Origin: Geoglobus sp. UBA235
GTDB taxonomy: Archaea > Halobacteriota > Archaeoglobi > Archaeoglobales > Archaeoglobaceae
Reading direction: 5' to 3'
Assembly: GCA_002494725.1 (NCBI GenBank)
Contig: DACG01000002.1
Coordinates: 1 to 18,000, forward strand
DNA: 18,000 nucleotides
Every line of letters starts with the position of its first letter. Within the stretch, counting starts at the first letter, position 1. The position numbers were made by a program, and so were the translations under genes. The notes beneath the pieces were generated by a model. The model made no database searches and was not told where the DNA came from. It saw only the letters and a program-made list of their open reading frames with translations. Below, one piece after another: positions 6,039 to 12,667 of this stretch.

Positions 6039-6674
6039 TCAGAACTCGGACAGGTTCTTCTGCTTCAGAGTACCCCTCATCCTGTCGACCGTCTTCCAGC
6101 TCCTCCTGACTATCTCCGGAACCTCACCCTTCCTCAGCCTGTCCTCAAGCCACCTCCTCGTCCTCTCATCCGAGGCGTATCCGCTTCCAAAATCGCCATA
6201 TCTTTCCCTCAGCCTTTCGACCATCTCATCTCTGAGGCACTTGGCGATTATAGAGGCTGCGGCCACAACTGGCTCGCTCTCACCCCTGTGCTTTGCAACA
6301 ACCCTGCATCCTGTCATTTCTTCAATTTCTTTCTCAAGTCTCTCAGGTTTTACATCGAAGCTATCAATGAAAGCAACATCCGGATTCAGTTTTGAAATGA
6401 TCTTAACGCATGCTTCTTTCAGAATTTCGTTTATCGTCTTCTCCTCCATCATCCTGTCGAGCTCGGCTGCCTGAATAACCACAGCTTCCCAGTCCAGAAT
6501 TTTCCTCAGCTTTCCGGCGATCTCCTTTCTCTTTTTCGGTGTGAGCTTCTTTGAGTCTCTCACCCCAAGCTCGGGGAGCTTTTTCAGCAGATTTTCATCG
6601 CACGCAACCCCGCAGACCACCAGAGGCCCGATTACAGGTCCTTTCCCAGCCTCGTCAATTCCGGCGATTTTCAT
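6039..6674 (-). CDS. rnhB: Ribonuclease HII
   Basis: A 211-residue archaeal RNase HII, which cuts RNA in RNA/DNA hybrids and removes single ribonucleotides from DNA. It begins GIDEAGKGPVIGPLVV with catalytic D7 and E8. RDSKKLTP (39-46) follows, then AFIDSFDV with catalytic D104, AKHRGESEPVVAAASIIAK (128-145) and the fourth acidic residue at D149. YGDFGSGYASDERT is the usual substrate-binding region. The last seven residues QKNLSEF fit a PCNA-interacting peptide (Q-x-x-hydrophobic-x-x-aromatic), which would tether the enzyme to the replication clamp. A TATA-like box at about 6696-6705 fits the ATG. Confidence 0.95.
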   Translation of the reverse strand: MKIAGIDEAGKGPVIGPLVVCGVACDENLLKKLPELGVRDSKKLTPKKRKEIAGKLRKILDWEAVVIQAAELDRMMEEKTINEILKEACVKIISKLNPDVAFIDSFDVKPERLEKEIEEMTGCRVVAKHRGESEPVVAAASIIAKCLRDEMVERLRERYGDFGSGYASDERTRRWLEDRLRKGEVPEIVRRSWKTVDRMRGTLKQKNLSEF

Positions 6675-6822
6675 TCAGAGAATTTCTGTTATGGGTGATG
6701 ATAAAGCTATTGCAGATTCAGCATTGCTTGATTGAAACTGAAATGGTCTGCCTTCTGAGAAATTCAGCTCTAATAATAACCTTCCGAATGTTCTCTGAGA
6801 TTTCTTTCAGTTTTGCTTAGAG

Positions 6823-7410
6823 CTATTCAACATGTGTTACCCTTTCAAGCTCCTCAACCAGCACCTCCAGCTCCTTCTTTGTTGGTGGATCAGCTTTCCT
6901 GAATTCCTCCATCATCTTCTCCTCTTCCTCCTCTGGCAGATATGGATGCATCGCACTGAACAGCCCTTCATCCTCCTTCAGTATATGATCCCTGAGCATT
7001 GAAGCGTAAGCTAATGCGTAATTCCTGAGAGAATCAACATCCGACGCATTTTCCCTGATTTTTCCCACAAGCTCTCTCCCCCTAACATGATCGTTCTCGA
7101 GCTCTTTCACAATTTCAAGAACATGCTCTGGTGCATGATCCTTCAGGTATCTGAAAAGAATCCTCTCCTCCTTTCCATGATGGATGGCATCTGCATATTC
7201 TGAAAAGAACCTTGCAAGATCTGAATACAGTTTCTCATCCTGAATTTCATTCTTCACGGCATTTACAAGGATGTCAACTGCCCTCTTTATTACTCTGTGC
7301 TCATCAACAAGGATGGTTGTGGCAGGATAGCCTTCATGGCCTTCAGTCTGAACCTGAGCCTCAAGATTTTCCACATCCTCAAGCAGGTCAAGATCATCGA
7401 ACTCATTCAT
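6823..7410 (-). CDS. Hemerythrin HHE-domain protein
   Basis: A 195-residue soluble helical protein. An acidic 30-residue lead is followed by a four-helix hemerythrin-like domain whose metal ligands can be followed: H38 in DEHRVIKRA, H77/H78 and E81/E82 in HHGKEERILF, H108 in NDHVRGREL and H142 with E146/E148 in DHILKEDEGLF. These suit a diiron site, as in proteins that bind oxygen, sense oxygen or NO, or repair iron-sulfur centres. The exact role is open. The C-terminus is a charged helix (EEEEEKMMEEFRK). It follows srp54 by 51 nt and may be co-transcribed with it, though a weak TATA-like sequence lies just before it. Confidence 0.85.
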   Translation of the reverse strand: MNEFDDLDLLEDVENLEAQVQTEGHEGYPATTILVDEHRVIKRAVDILVNAVKNEIQDEKLYSDLARFFSEYADAIHHGKEERILFRYLKDHAPEHVLEIVKELENDHVRGRELVGKIRENASDVDSLRNYALAYASMLRDHILKEDEGLFSAMHPYLPEEEEEKMMEEFRKADPPTKKELEVLVEELERVTHVE

Positions 7411-7461
7411 GAATACAGATCTCTCTCAGGAAATATCATGCTTTCCCCTAAGATGTGAGGA

Positions 7462-8760
7462 TCAGAACCCCATTTTGAGACCTTTGATTGGAATTCTACC
7501 CTTTTTCATCCTCTTCATCAGGCTTTTCATGGTGTTGTAGTATTTGAGCAGCTCCTTAACTTCCTGCGGTGATGTTCCGCTTCCAATTGCAATTCTCCTT
7601 ATTCTCGAACCATCGATTATCTTTGGATTCATCAGCTCTTCCTCAGTCATCGAGTCCATTATGACAAGAAACCTCCTCATCTTTTCCTGGGTCATGTCCA
7701 TTGCCTCGTCATCAACCTTCATGGACATCCCAAGGGGAAGCATCTCGAATATCTTCCTCACCGGTCCCATCTTGCCCATCGCCTCAATCTGCCTGTACAC
7801 ATCCTTCAGCGTGAATTCTCCTTTCAGGAACTTCTCGGGATCAAGCTCATCTTCTTGGGTTATTCTCTCAATTTTTTCCAGAAGAGCCTTTATATCCCCC
7901 ATACCGAGAAGCCTTGAAATGAATCCTGCGGGATCAAATCTGTCGAGATCGTCAATTTTCTCCCCTGATCCTATGAAGGCGATGGGAATCTGGATGAGTC
8001 TGGCAGCAGATAGTGCTCCGCCACCCTTTGCCGTTCCATCGAATTTTGTTATCACTATGCCATCAATCCCTATCGCACTGTGAAATGCCTCTGCCTGCTT
8101 TGATGCAAGCTGTCCTATGGCAGCATCAAGCACGAGAAACTTGTAGTCAGGGTTTGCAGCCTTTTCTATTTCAATCATCTCCTTTATGAGGTCATCCTCA
8201 AGTGCATGCCTTCCTGCGGTATCTATTATGATCATGTCATAGTCTTTCAGCTCTTCAAGACCCTTTTTGACTATTCTAACCGCATCTCTCTCATTTTTCC
8301 TGCCATAGAATCCAACATCAATGTTCTCTGCAAGCTGCTTCAGCTGCTCGTAGGCGGCAGGTCTCCAGGTGTCCGCGGCGATGACGGCTGTTTTCATTCC
8401 CCTATCTTTGAAGTACTTGGCGAGCTTTGCTGCCGTTGTTGTCTTTCCACTCCCCTGAAGTCCAACGAGCATGATTCTTGCCTTTTCCAGAGGGATCTCA
8501 AGACCTTCACCAACACCCTTCAGCAGTTCCTCATAAACTATCCTGATTATATGCTCCTTTGGGTTCAGACTCTTCAGAGGTTCCTCACTCAACGCTCTTT
8601 TCTTTATGGCGTCGGTTATTTCCTTGACCTGCCTTACATTGACATCAGCTCTGATTAGGGCTCTCTGGATGTCCCTGACTATCTCATCAACAAGGTGTCT
8701 GTCAATGGCAGATGATCTTGCAATTTTCCTGACAACTTCCTTGAGGGATGAGAGTGCCAT
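7462..8760 (-). CDS. srp54: Signal recognition particle GTPase SRP54
   Basis: A 432-residue protein, the usual archaeal SRP54 length. It binds 7S RNA and signal peptides and delivers ribosomes to FtsY at the membrane. The N domain is residues 1-90. The G domain carries GLQGSGKTTTAAKLA (100-114), DTWRPAAYEQL (130-140), DTAGR (180-184) and TKFDGTAKGGG (238-248). The M domain runs from about 300 and ends with the RNA-binding helices SGTSPQEVKELLKYY and MKSLMKRMKKGR. Start ATG at 8760 is supported by a TATA-like box 27 nt upstream. The promoter is interleaved with that of the divergent metallo-beta-lactamase-fold gene. Confidence 0.97.
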   Translation of the reverse strand: MALSSLKEVVRKIARSSAIDRHLVDEIVRDIQRALIRADVNVRQVKEITDAIKKRALSEEPLKSLNPKEHIIRIVYEELLKGVGEGLEIPLEKARIMLVGLQGSGKTTTAAKLAKYFKDRGMKTAVIAADTWRPAAYEQLKQLAENIDVGFYGRKNERDAVRIVKKGLEELKDYDMIIIDTAGRHALEDDLIKEMIEIEKAANPDYKFLVLDAAIGQLASKQAEAFHSAIGIDGIVITKFDGTAKGGGALSAARLIQIPIAFIGSGEKIDDLDRFDPAGFISRLLGMGDIKALLEKIERITQEDELDPEKFLKGEFTLKDVYRQIEAMGKMGPVRKIFEMLPLGMSMKVDDEAMDMTQEKMRRFLVIMDSMTEEELMNPKIIDGSRIRRIAIGSGTSPQEVKELLKYYNTMKSLMKRMKKGRIPIKGLKMGF

Positions 8761-8770
8761 GGAGGTAATG

Positions 8771-8779
8771 TTAATAAAT
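8771..8779 (+). promoter_or_regulatory. TATA box of the MBL-fold gene
   Basis: The sequence ttaataaat is centred 26 nt before the ATG at 8801. It lies closer to the srp54 start than the srp54 TATA box does, so the two divergent promoters are interleaved. Confidence 0.5.
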
Positions 8780-8782
8780 CAA

Positions 8783-8791
8783 GTTAAAAAG
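8783..8791 (-). promoter_or_regulatory. TATA box of srp54
   Basis: The minus-strand sequence ctttttaac is centred 27 nt before the srp54 ATG at 8760. Confidence 0.5.
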
Positions 8792-8800
8792 TTTCCCGAG

Positions 8801-9757
8801 ATGAAAGTTGAAATTGCCAGAGTTTTGAATCCATATCCTGCTGGAGACACGAATGTTTACATAATAAACAGTGAAGTCGTGTTTGATTCCGGAATAAATC
8901 TTCCTGAATCAGTAGAAGCACTGAAAAACTCACTCAGGAATTCAGAACTTGATTTTGATTCTGCAAGACTTGTTATTTCACATCCTCATGCTGATCACTT
9001 TGGCTCAGCATACCTCTTTTCCAATGTGTTTGCTCATGAGAACTCCTGCTGGAAACTTTCCGATGCTGAGGAGAGCTACTTCAGGCTTGTTTATGCCCAT
9101 TTCATCAGTGAGGGAATGCCGCTGAAGCTTGCCCGGCTCATGGAGGAAAGGGTTAAGGAAACATACAGGGGACTTGTTCTGCCCTGCAGTAAATGCGGGA
9201 AAGTTGGAAACAGGGTGAGAGCGGGAGATGATATTCTGGAGGTTCTGCATGTTCCGGGGCATTCCTACGGCCACATAGCCCTGTACCACAAGGAATCCCG
9301 AACTCTGTTTTCCGGAGATATCATGCTCGATGGAATCACTCCAAACCCTGTGATAGAGCCTGTCAATGACCATGAACGCCTTGAGATCATCGATCTGTAT
9401 ATTGAAACGCTGAAAAAGCTCTACTCCCTTGAAATCAGAAGAGTTTTTCCGGGTCACAGGGAGATCAGAAGGCCCCACAGGGAAATCATCAGGGAATACC
9501 TTGAGAGCTTTGAACAGAGAAGCTTTGAGGTGTTCAGGCATGCAGATGGAAGGAATTCCTTTGAAATTGCAACATCTCTTTTTGGCAGAAACAGACAGGT
9601 TTTTCTGATAATGACCGAGACAATAGCTCAGGTTGACTTTCTCAGGGATAAGGGCATTCTGGAAAAAAGAAATGGAAAATACTTCAGATCGGCAGATGAA
9701 GAAGATCTGAAAGAGCTGTGGACAGGAATAAAAGAGAGGATACTGAGAGAAGCATGA
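8801..9757 (+). CDS. Metallo-beta-lactamase-fold hydrolase with C-terminal helical domain
   Basis: A 318-residue cytosolic protein. The dinuclear metal site is complete: SHPHADHFG with H61, H63, D65 and H66, then H154 in VPGHSYGH, D173 in LFSGDIML and H219 in VFPGHRE. A CSKC pair (129-132) sits in an insertion between the first two groups. About 90 C-terminal residues form a helical, winged-helix-like tail (TIAQVDFLRDKGILEKRNGK), as in LACTB2-like and glyoxalase II-related proteins. The substrate is unknown; thioester or nucleic-acid hydrolysis are both possible. The start at 8801 fits the TATA box; an in-frame ATG at 8759 would place the promoter inside the gene. The last 74 nt overlap ecfT antisense. 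Confidence 0.85.
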   Translation: MKVEIARVLNPYPAGDTNVYIINSEVVFDSGINLPESVEALKNSLRNSELDFDSARLVISHPHADHFGSAYLFSNVFAHENSCWKLSDAEESYFRLVYAHFISEGMPLKLARLMEERVKETYRGLVLPCSKCGKVGNRVRAGDDILEVLHVPGHSYGHIALYHKESRTLFSGDIMLDGITPNPVIEPVNDHERLEIIDLYIETLKKLYSLEIRRVFPGHREIRRPHREIIREYLESFEQRSFEVFRHADGRNSFEIATSLFGRNRQVFLIMTETIAQVDFLRDKGILEKRNGKYFRSADEEDLKELWTGIKERILREA

Positions 9758-10364
9758 TGTCTCTCTTTTCAGGAGATCTCATCTGAAAAACGATCCTTCC
9801 TGTGTAGTTCTTGGAGTAGAGTGATTCAGATAGACTCATGGCTCTCAGAACTGCGGTGGAGATGAATGCCTTCAGGATCCTTTCATATCTCCTCAATCCT
9901 CTTTCGTCAATGACAAAAATGATCTCCTGAAGATCTCTGACAAGGACAGGCATGATGCTGAGTCCAAGCTGAATCAGGCTGACGAACCTTTCAGGGACTT
10001 TGAAATAAATCAGAGCACCGGTAATTTCAGAAATTCTGGATGAGAAAATTACGGCCCCGGAGGATATTATGGCAGCAAAGGCAAGGGCTGAGATAATAGA
10101 ATACTCAAAACTGAAAAAAAGACCTGAAAGGAGTATCAGAATGAAGAATGGGGAAAAACCAGCCACCAGTCTCAGATTCCTCCCCCTGGATGCAAGGCCG
10201 GAAATCGCCATCACGGAAAGAGCGACATGGGGACTCATATCCGATAGGTGGACTGAAATGGAGAGAAAAAATGCTGATAGCAGTGCACATCTCCCCTCTA
10301 AGCCTCCTTCCTGCAACCCGTATGATATGTTTCTGAGAATCAAAGCTCCACCACCCTGTCGCAT
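9684..10364 (-). CDS. ecfT: ECF transporter transmembrane component EcfT
   Basis: A 226-residue membrane protein with about five hydrophobic segments. EcfT couples the ATPases to the substrate-binding subunit through two cytoplasmic helices. The first coupling motif is visible as VIDERGLRRYERIL (ERG in place of ARG) and a degenerate second one lies in SLYSKNYTGR. The last hydrophobic helix (LLSVSSLLFLSTALSDLL) is encoded opposite the end of the convergent MBL-fold gene. Start is uncertain: ATG at 10364 lies 25 nt inside the ATPase gene, while an in-frame TTG (10343) overlaps its stop as TTGA. It is the third gene of the biotin import operon. Confidence 0.82.
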   Translation of the reverse strand: MRQGGGALILRNISYGLQEGGLEGRCALLSAFFLSISVHLSDMSPHVALSVMAISGLASRGRNLRLVAGFSPFFILILLSGLFFSFEYSIISALAFAAIISSGAVIFSSRISEITGALIYFKVPERFVSLIQLGLSIMPVLVRDLQEIIFVIDERGLRRYERILKAFISTAVLRAMSLSESLYSKNYTGRIVFQMRSPEKRDIMLLSVSSLLFLSTALSDLLHLPI

Positions 10365-11437
10365 TTTTCTGCCAGATTTTCGTCATGGGTTGCTATAATC
10401 GCTGCCTTCCTGTTTTTCCTGAGAATCTTCAGGAGTCTGTCCCTGAATGCAACATCCTGTCCTGCTGTGGGTTCATCGAGGAGTAGTATGCTGTGTCTGA
10501 ATGCCTTGGCAATGCTAACTCTTTTTGCCTGACCGTAGCTGAGTGAGTGGGGATGCCTTTCCCGAAGATTGTTGAGCTGAAACTCTCTTATTATTCCTTC
10601 ATCCTGGATTTCCTGAAAAACAGTTTTCTCCGTCAGGGAGTAGTTCGGATTCTGAAGTGAGATTCCAAAGTCAACCCTCTGGTTCCTCATCTCTTCCGCT
10701 ATCCTCTTCAGCATCATTGTTTTCCCTGATCCATTGTCACCGGTTATTGCAACTATCTCATTTTCCCTGAGCGATATCACTCCTTCAAAAACAGCATCCC
10801 CAATCTCCGGTTCGGTCGTCTCACCTTCAGGAATCTCGGTGCCGAGATCAATAATCTCAGGAAAGTAAGTCATGAACTCGATTCTGTGATCCGAAACAAC
10901 GCAGAAGAGATCTTCTAAGATTTTTATGAGCCTCTCAGCATTCCTTCTGCTCAGATGAGCAAACGGCTCATCAAGCAGAAGGACTTTTTTTCCTGCTGCA
11001 ATTCCGGCAAGAATCTGGACAATCTGCAGCTCTCCCAGAGAAAGCTGATATGTGGGTCTGTCAAGCAGGTGATCAATTCCAAACTCTTCTGCAAGAGCCA
11101 TGGCATCTTTTCTTGCATCACTGGAGTCTCTTCCTGACTGGATGGATGGGAATATGAGTTCATCAGTAACTCTCAGGCTTGTAATCTGCTCGTATGGATT
11201 CTGATGGACCATGTATGCTGTCTGTGGAGATGGAAGGCTGCCAAAAACTCTCACCTCTCCCGAAAATTTGCCGCCGTAAAAATCAGGAATCAGACCATTG
11301 AACATTCTCAGCAAGGTGCTCTTTCCACTTCCGGTTTTTCCGGCAATAAAGCAGCTACCCTCAATTCTTCCACTGACTCCATTCAGACCCGTGGTTCCAT
11401 TGGGGTATTTGTAGTACTTTACCGAGAATTCAATCAG
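10340..11437 (-). CDS. ecfA: Fused double ATPase of ECF biotin transporter (EcfA-EcfA')
   Basis: About 365 residues with two ABC ATPase domains in one chain; most ECF systems use two separate or identical subunits. Domain 1: Walker A GKTGSGKS (33-40), Q-loop HQNP (78-81), signature LSLGE (132-136), Walker B VLLLDEP (152-158), H184. Domain 2: GDNGSGKT (233-240), LQNPNY, LSYGQ (299-303), ILLLDEP (317-323), H351. The domains are compact (about 180 residues each). The N-terminus should read near [M]IEFSVKYYKYPNG, but no ATG, GTG or TTG is in frame there: the codons are CTG (11437-11435) and ATT (11434-11432), with CTG overlapping the bioY stop as CTGA. Start is therefore non-canonical or affected by a sequence error. 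Confidence 0.88.
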   Translation of the reverse strand: MIEFSVKYYKYPNGTTGLNGVSGRIEGSCFIAGKTGSGKSTLLRMFNGLIPDFYGGKFSGEVRVFGSLPSPQTAYMVHQNPYEQITSLRVTDELIFPSIQSGRDSSDARKDAMALAEEFGIDHLLDRPTYQLSLGELQIVQILAGIAAGKKVLLLDEPFAHLSRRNAERLIKILEDLFCVVSDHRIEFMTYFPEIIDLGTEIPEGETTEPEIGDAVFEGVISLRENEIVAITGDNGSGKTMMLKRIAEEMRNQRVDFGISLQNPNYSLTEKTVFQEIQDEGIIREFQLNNLRERHPHSLSYGQAKRVSIAKAFRHSILLLDEPTAGQDVAFRDRLLKILRKNRKAAIIATHDENLAEKCDRVVEL

Positions 11438-12045
11438 ATCCCAATCCCCCTCTGGATCAGAAGATCCCTGACATATCTGTAAACAACCACCGCAAGAAAA
11501 TGATCTATGAGCATATCCTGGGGAATGTAGATAAGCACTGTGGCTGCAAAGATCATGAATGGGAAGGAGATTTCTGGAATTCCAAATAATTGAACAGCAC
11601 TCTGAGCAAATGCCGAAAGCTTCGCATTGCCTACTGCAAATCTGTAAAAGACTGCAAATCCCAGAATGTATGTGGGAATGGCTGCGATAAATGTTGAAAG
11701 CCATAGCATTCTCACTCTGTCCTTCAGTTTTTCCCTGAAGTATCCTGCAAGAAATGCGGTGAAGAGAAAGCCGAACAGGTAGCCTGATGTGAAGCCAAAA
11801 AGAACTCCAATTCCCCCGCCTCCAGCAGCAAATGGTAGTGATATGGCAATCATTCCCAGATATATGGTAACGCTCAGCATCCCGTAATAGGGGCCGAGAA
11901 GAAAACCAGCGAGCACAACTCCAAAATTCTGCATTGTATATGGAACAGGGCCAATTTTGAAGCTTATCTGGGCAGAAATGGCTATAACAACTGCCATCAC
12001 CACTGCCAGACTTGTTTTGACAAGCCTCTGATTTTCGTTAACCAT
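11434..12045 (-). CDS. bioY: Biotin-specific ECF S component BioY
   Basis: A 203-residue membrane protein with six hydrophobic segments. BioY binds biotin and works with EcfA and EcfT. Family landmarks are the early KIGPVPYTMQNFGVVLAG, LLGPYYGMLSVTIYL, the glycine-rich FAAGGGGIGVLFGFTSGYLFGF and the late YIPQDMLIDHFLAV ending, which is typical of BioY. ATG at 12045 was chosen because a TATA-like box lies 27 nt upstream and upstream residues are not conserved-looking. It leads an overlapping three-gene operon (bioY-ecfA-ecfT). An inverted repeat like the BirA operator covers its start codon, so repression by biotin is likely. Confidence 0.92.
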   Translation of the reverse strand: MVNENQRLVKTSLAVVMAVVIAISAQISFKIGPVPYTMQNFGVVLAGFLLGPYYGMLSVTIYLGMIAISLPFAAGGGGIGVLFGFTSGYLFGFLFTAFLAGYFREKLKDRVRMLWLSTFIAAIPTYILGFAVFYRFAVGNAKLSAFAQSAVQLFGIPEISFPFMIFAATVLIYIPQDMLIDHFLAVVVYRYVRDLLIQRGIGI

Positions 12046-12066
12046 GTTTTTATTGAGGTTAACCAA
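12035..12066. promoter_or_regulatory. BirA-like biotin operator of bioY
   Basis: A perfect inverted repeat GTTAACC-N13-GGTTAAC (12037-12063), extendable to TTCGTTAACC and GGTTAACCAA with one mismatch. The known BirA signal in bacteria and archaea has the form TTGTTAACC-N14-16-GGTTAACAA or a close variant, so the half-sites match the core and the spacer is slightly short. One half covers the bioY start codon; the other lies between it and the TATA box. A bound repressor would block transcription or translation of the transporter. Confidence 0.7.
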
Positions 12067-12067
12067 A

Positions 12068-12077
12068 GTTAAAAAAG
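12068..12077 (-). promoter_or_regulatory. TATA box of bioY
   Basis: The minus-strand sequence cttttttaac is centred 27 nt before the bioY ATG and directly abuts the biotin operator. Confidence 0.5.
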
Positions 12078-12130
12078 TCTTCGGTATATGTTGTACTCCA
12101 AAAACCAGTCTGCACATAATCACGGGCAGA

Positions 12131-12140
12131 TTTTATAGGC
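12131..12140 (+). promoter_or_regulatory. TATA box of the YdjM-like gene
   Basis: The sequence ttttataggc is centred about 27 nt before the ATG at 12161, which favours that start over the TTG at 12152. Confidence 0.55.
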
Positions 12141-12160
12141 AGCAAATATGATTGGCTGAC

Positions 12161-12583
12161 ATGCTCACCCACCACCACCTTTTAATAGCATTCACTGCAG
12201 TCCTCATGGCAGAACTGGCAGCATCACCGGAATCCTCTGGTAATGCGTTCATCCTCGCCACTCTGGCAGGAATGGTCTCATCACTGATGGATTTAGACGC
12301 CTTAGTTCTTGTTTATGCAAAATCAAAAGGCGATGAAAGGCTCAGAAGGTTCAGAAATCCTCTTGAGATATACAGGGAATACGATCTCTTTTTGAAAACT
12401 GCATCTGAACTGGGGCTTTTCAGATACACCTCCGTGACCCATATTTCTGTCTCCCTCATAATCCTCTCTCTGTCATATCTGTTTTTCAGATGGTTTTTTG
12501 TACCTGCAATTCTCGGAGTGATCTCACATCTGATCAGCGACATTCCCGAATTTTACAGGGGTCTCAGAAAAACAGATGAATAG
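12161..12583 (+). CDS. Small membrane protein, distantly YdjM-like
   Basis: A 140-residue protein with a His-rich N-terminus (MLTHHHLLIAF) and four hydrophobic stretches. GMVSSLMDLDALVLV and VISHLISDIPEF sit where membrane-bound metal-dependent hydrolases of the YdjM/DUF457 type carry 'lPDiDh' and 'SHllLD' motifs, and THISVSLII supplies another His. The match is loose and an enzymatic role is unproven. It is transcribed divergently from bioY and is not part of the biotin operon. Confidence 0.65.
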   Translation: MLTHHHLLIAFTAVLMAELAASPESSGNAFILATLAGMVSSLMDLDALVLVYAKSKGDERLRRFRNPLEIYREYDLFLKTASELGLFRYTSVTHISVSLIILSLSYLFFRWFFVPAILGVISHLISDIPEFYRGLRKTDE

Positions 12584-12636
12584 TTCTCTGAATTGATGTC
12601 GAACTGGTATTTTCAGGCCTTTTTCCTTAATCGAAA

Positions 12637-12648
12637 GTTATTTTAATG
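12637..12648 (+). promoter_or_regulatory. TATA box of the acylase gene
   Basis: The sequence gttattttaatg is centred about 26 nt before the ATG at 12668. Confidence 0.5.
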
Positions 12649-12667
12649 TTTTTTCACTTCTTTAACC

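Noticed and set aside
6695..6758. Possible C/D box guide RNA: GTGATGA at 6695-6701 and CTGA at 6738 or 6755
   Set aside because: No convincing internal D' and C' boxes at the right spacing, and the C-like box coincides with the TATA region of rnhB.
8606..8800. Upstream extension of the MBL-fold protein
   Set aside because: It lies antisense over srp54 and would place the TATA box inside the gene; the family homology begins near 8801.
11438..11704. N-terminal extension of the fused ECF ATPase upstream of CTG
   Set aside because: It is out-of-frame translation of bioY, rich in Cys, Ser and His with no domain; the ATPase homology begins at IEFSVK.
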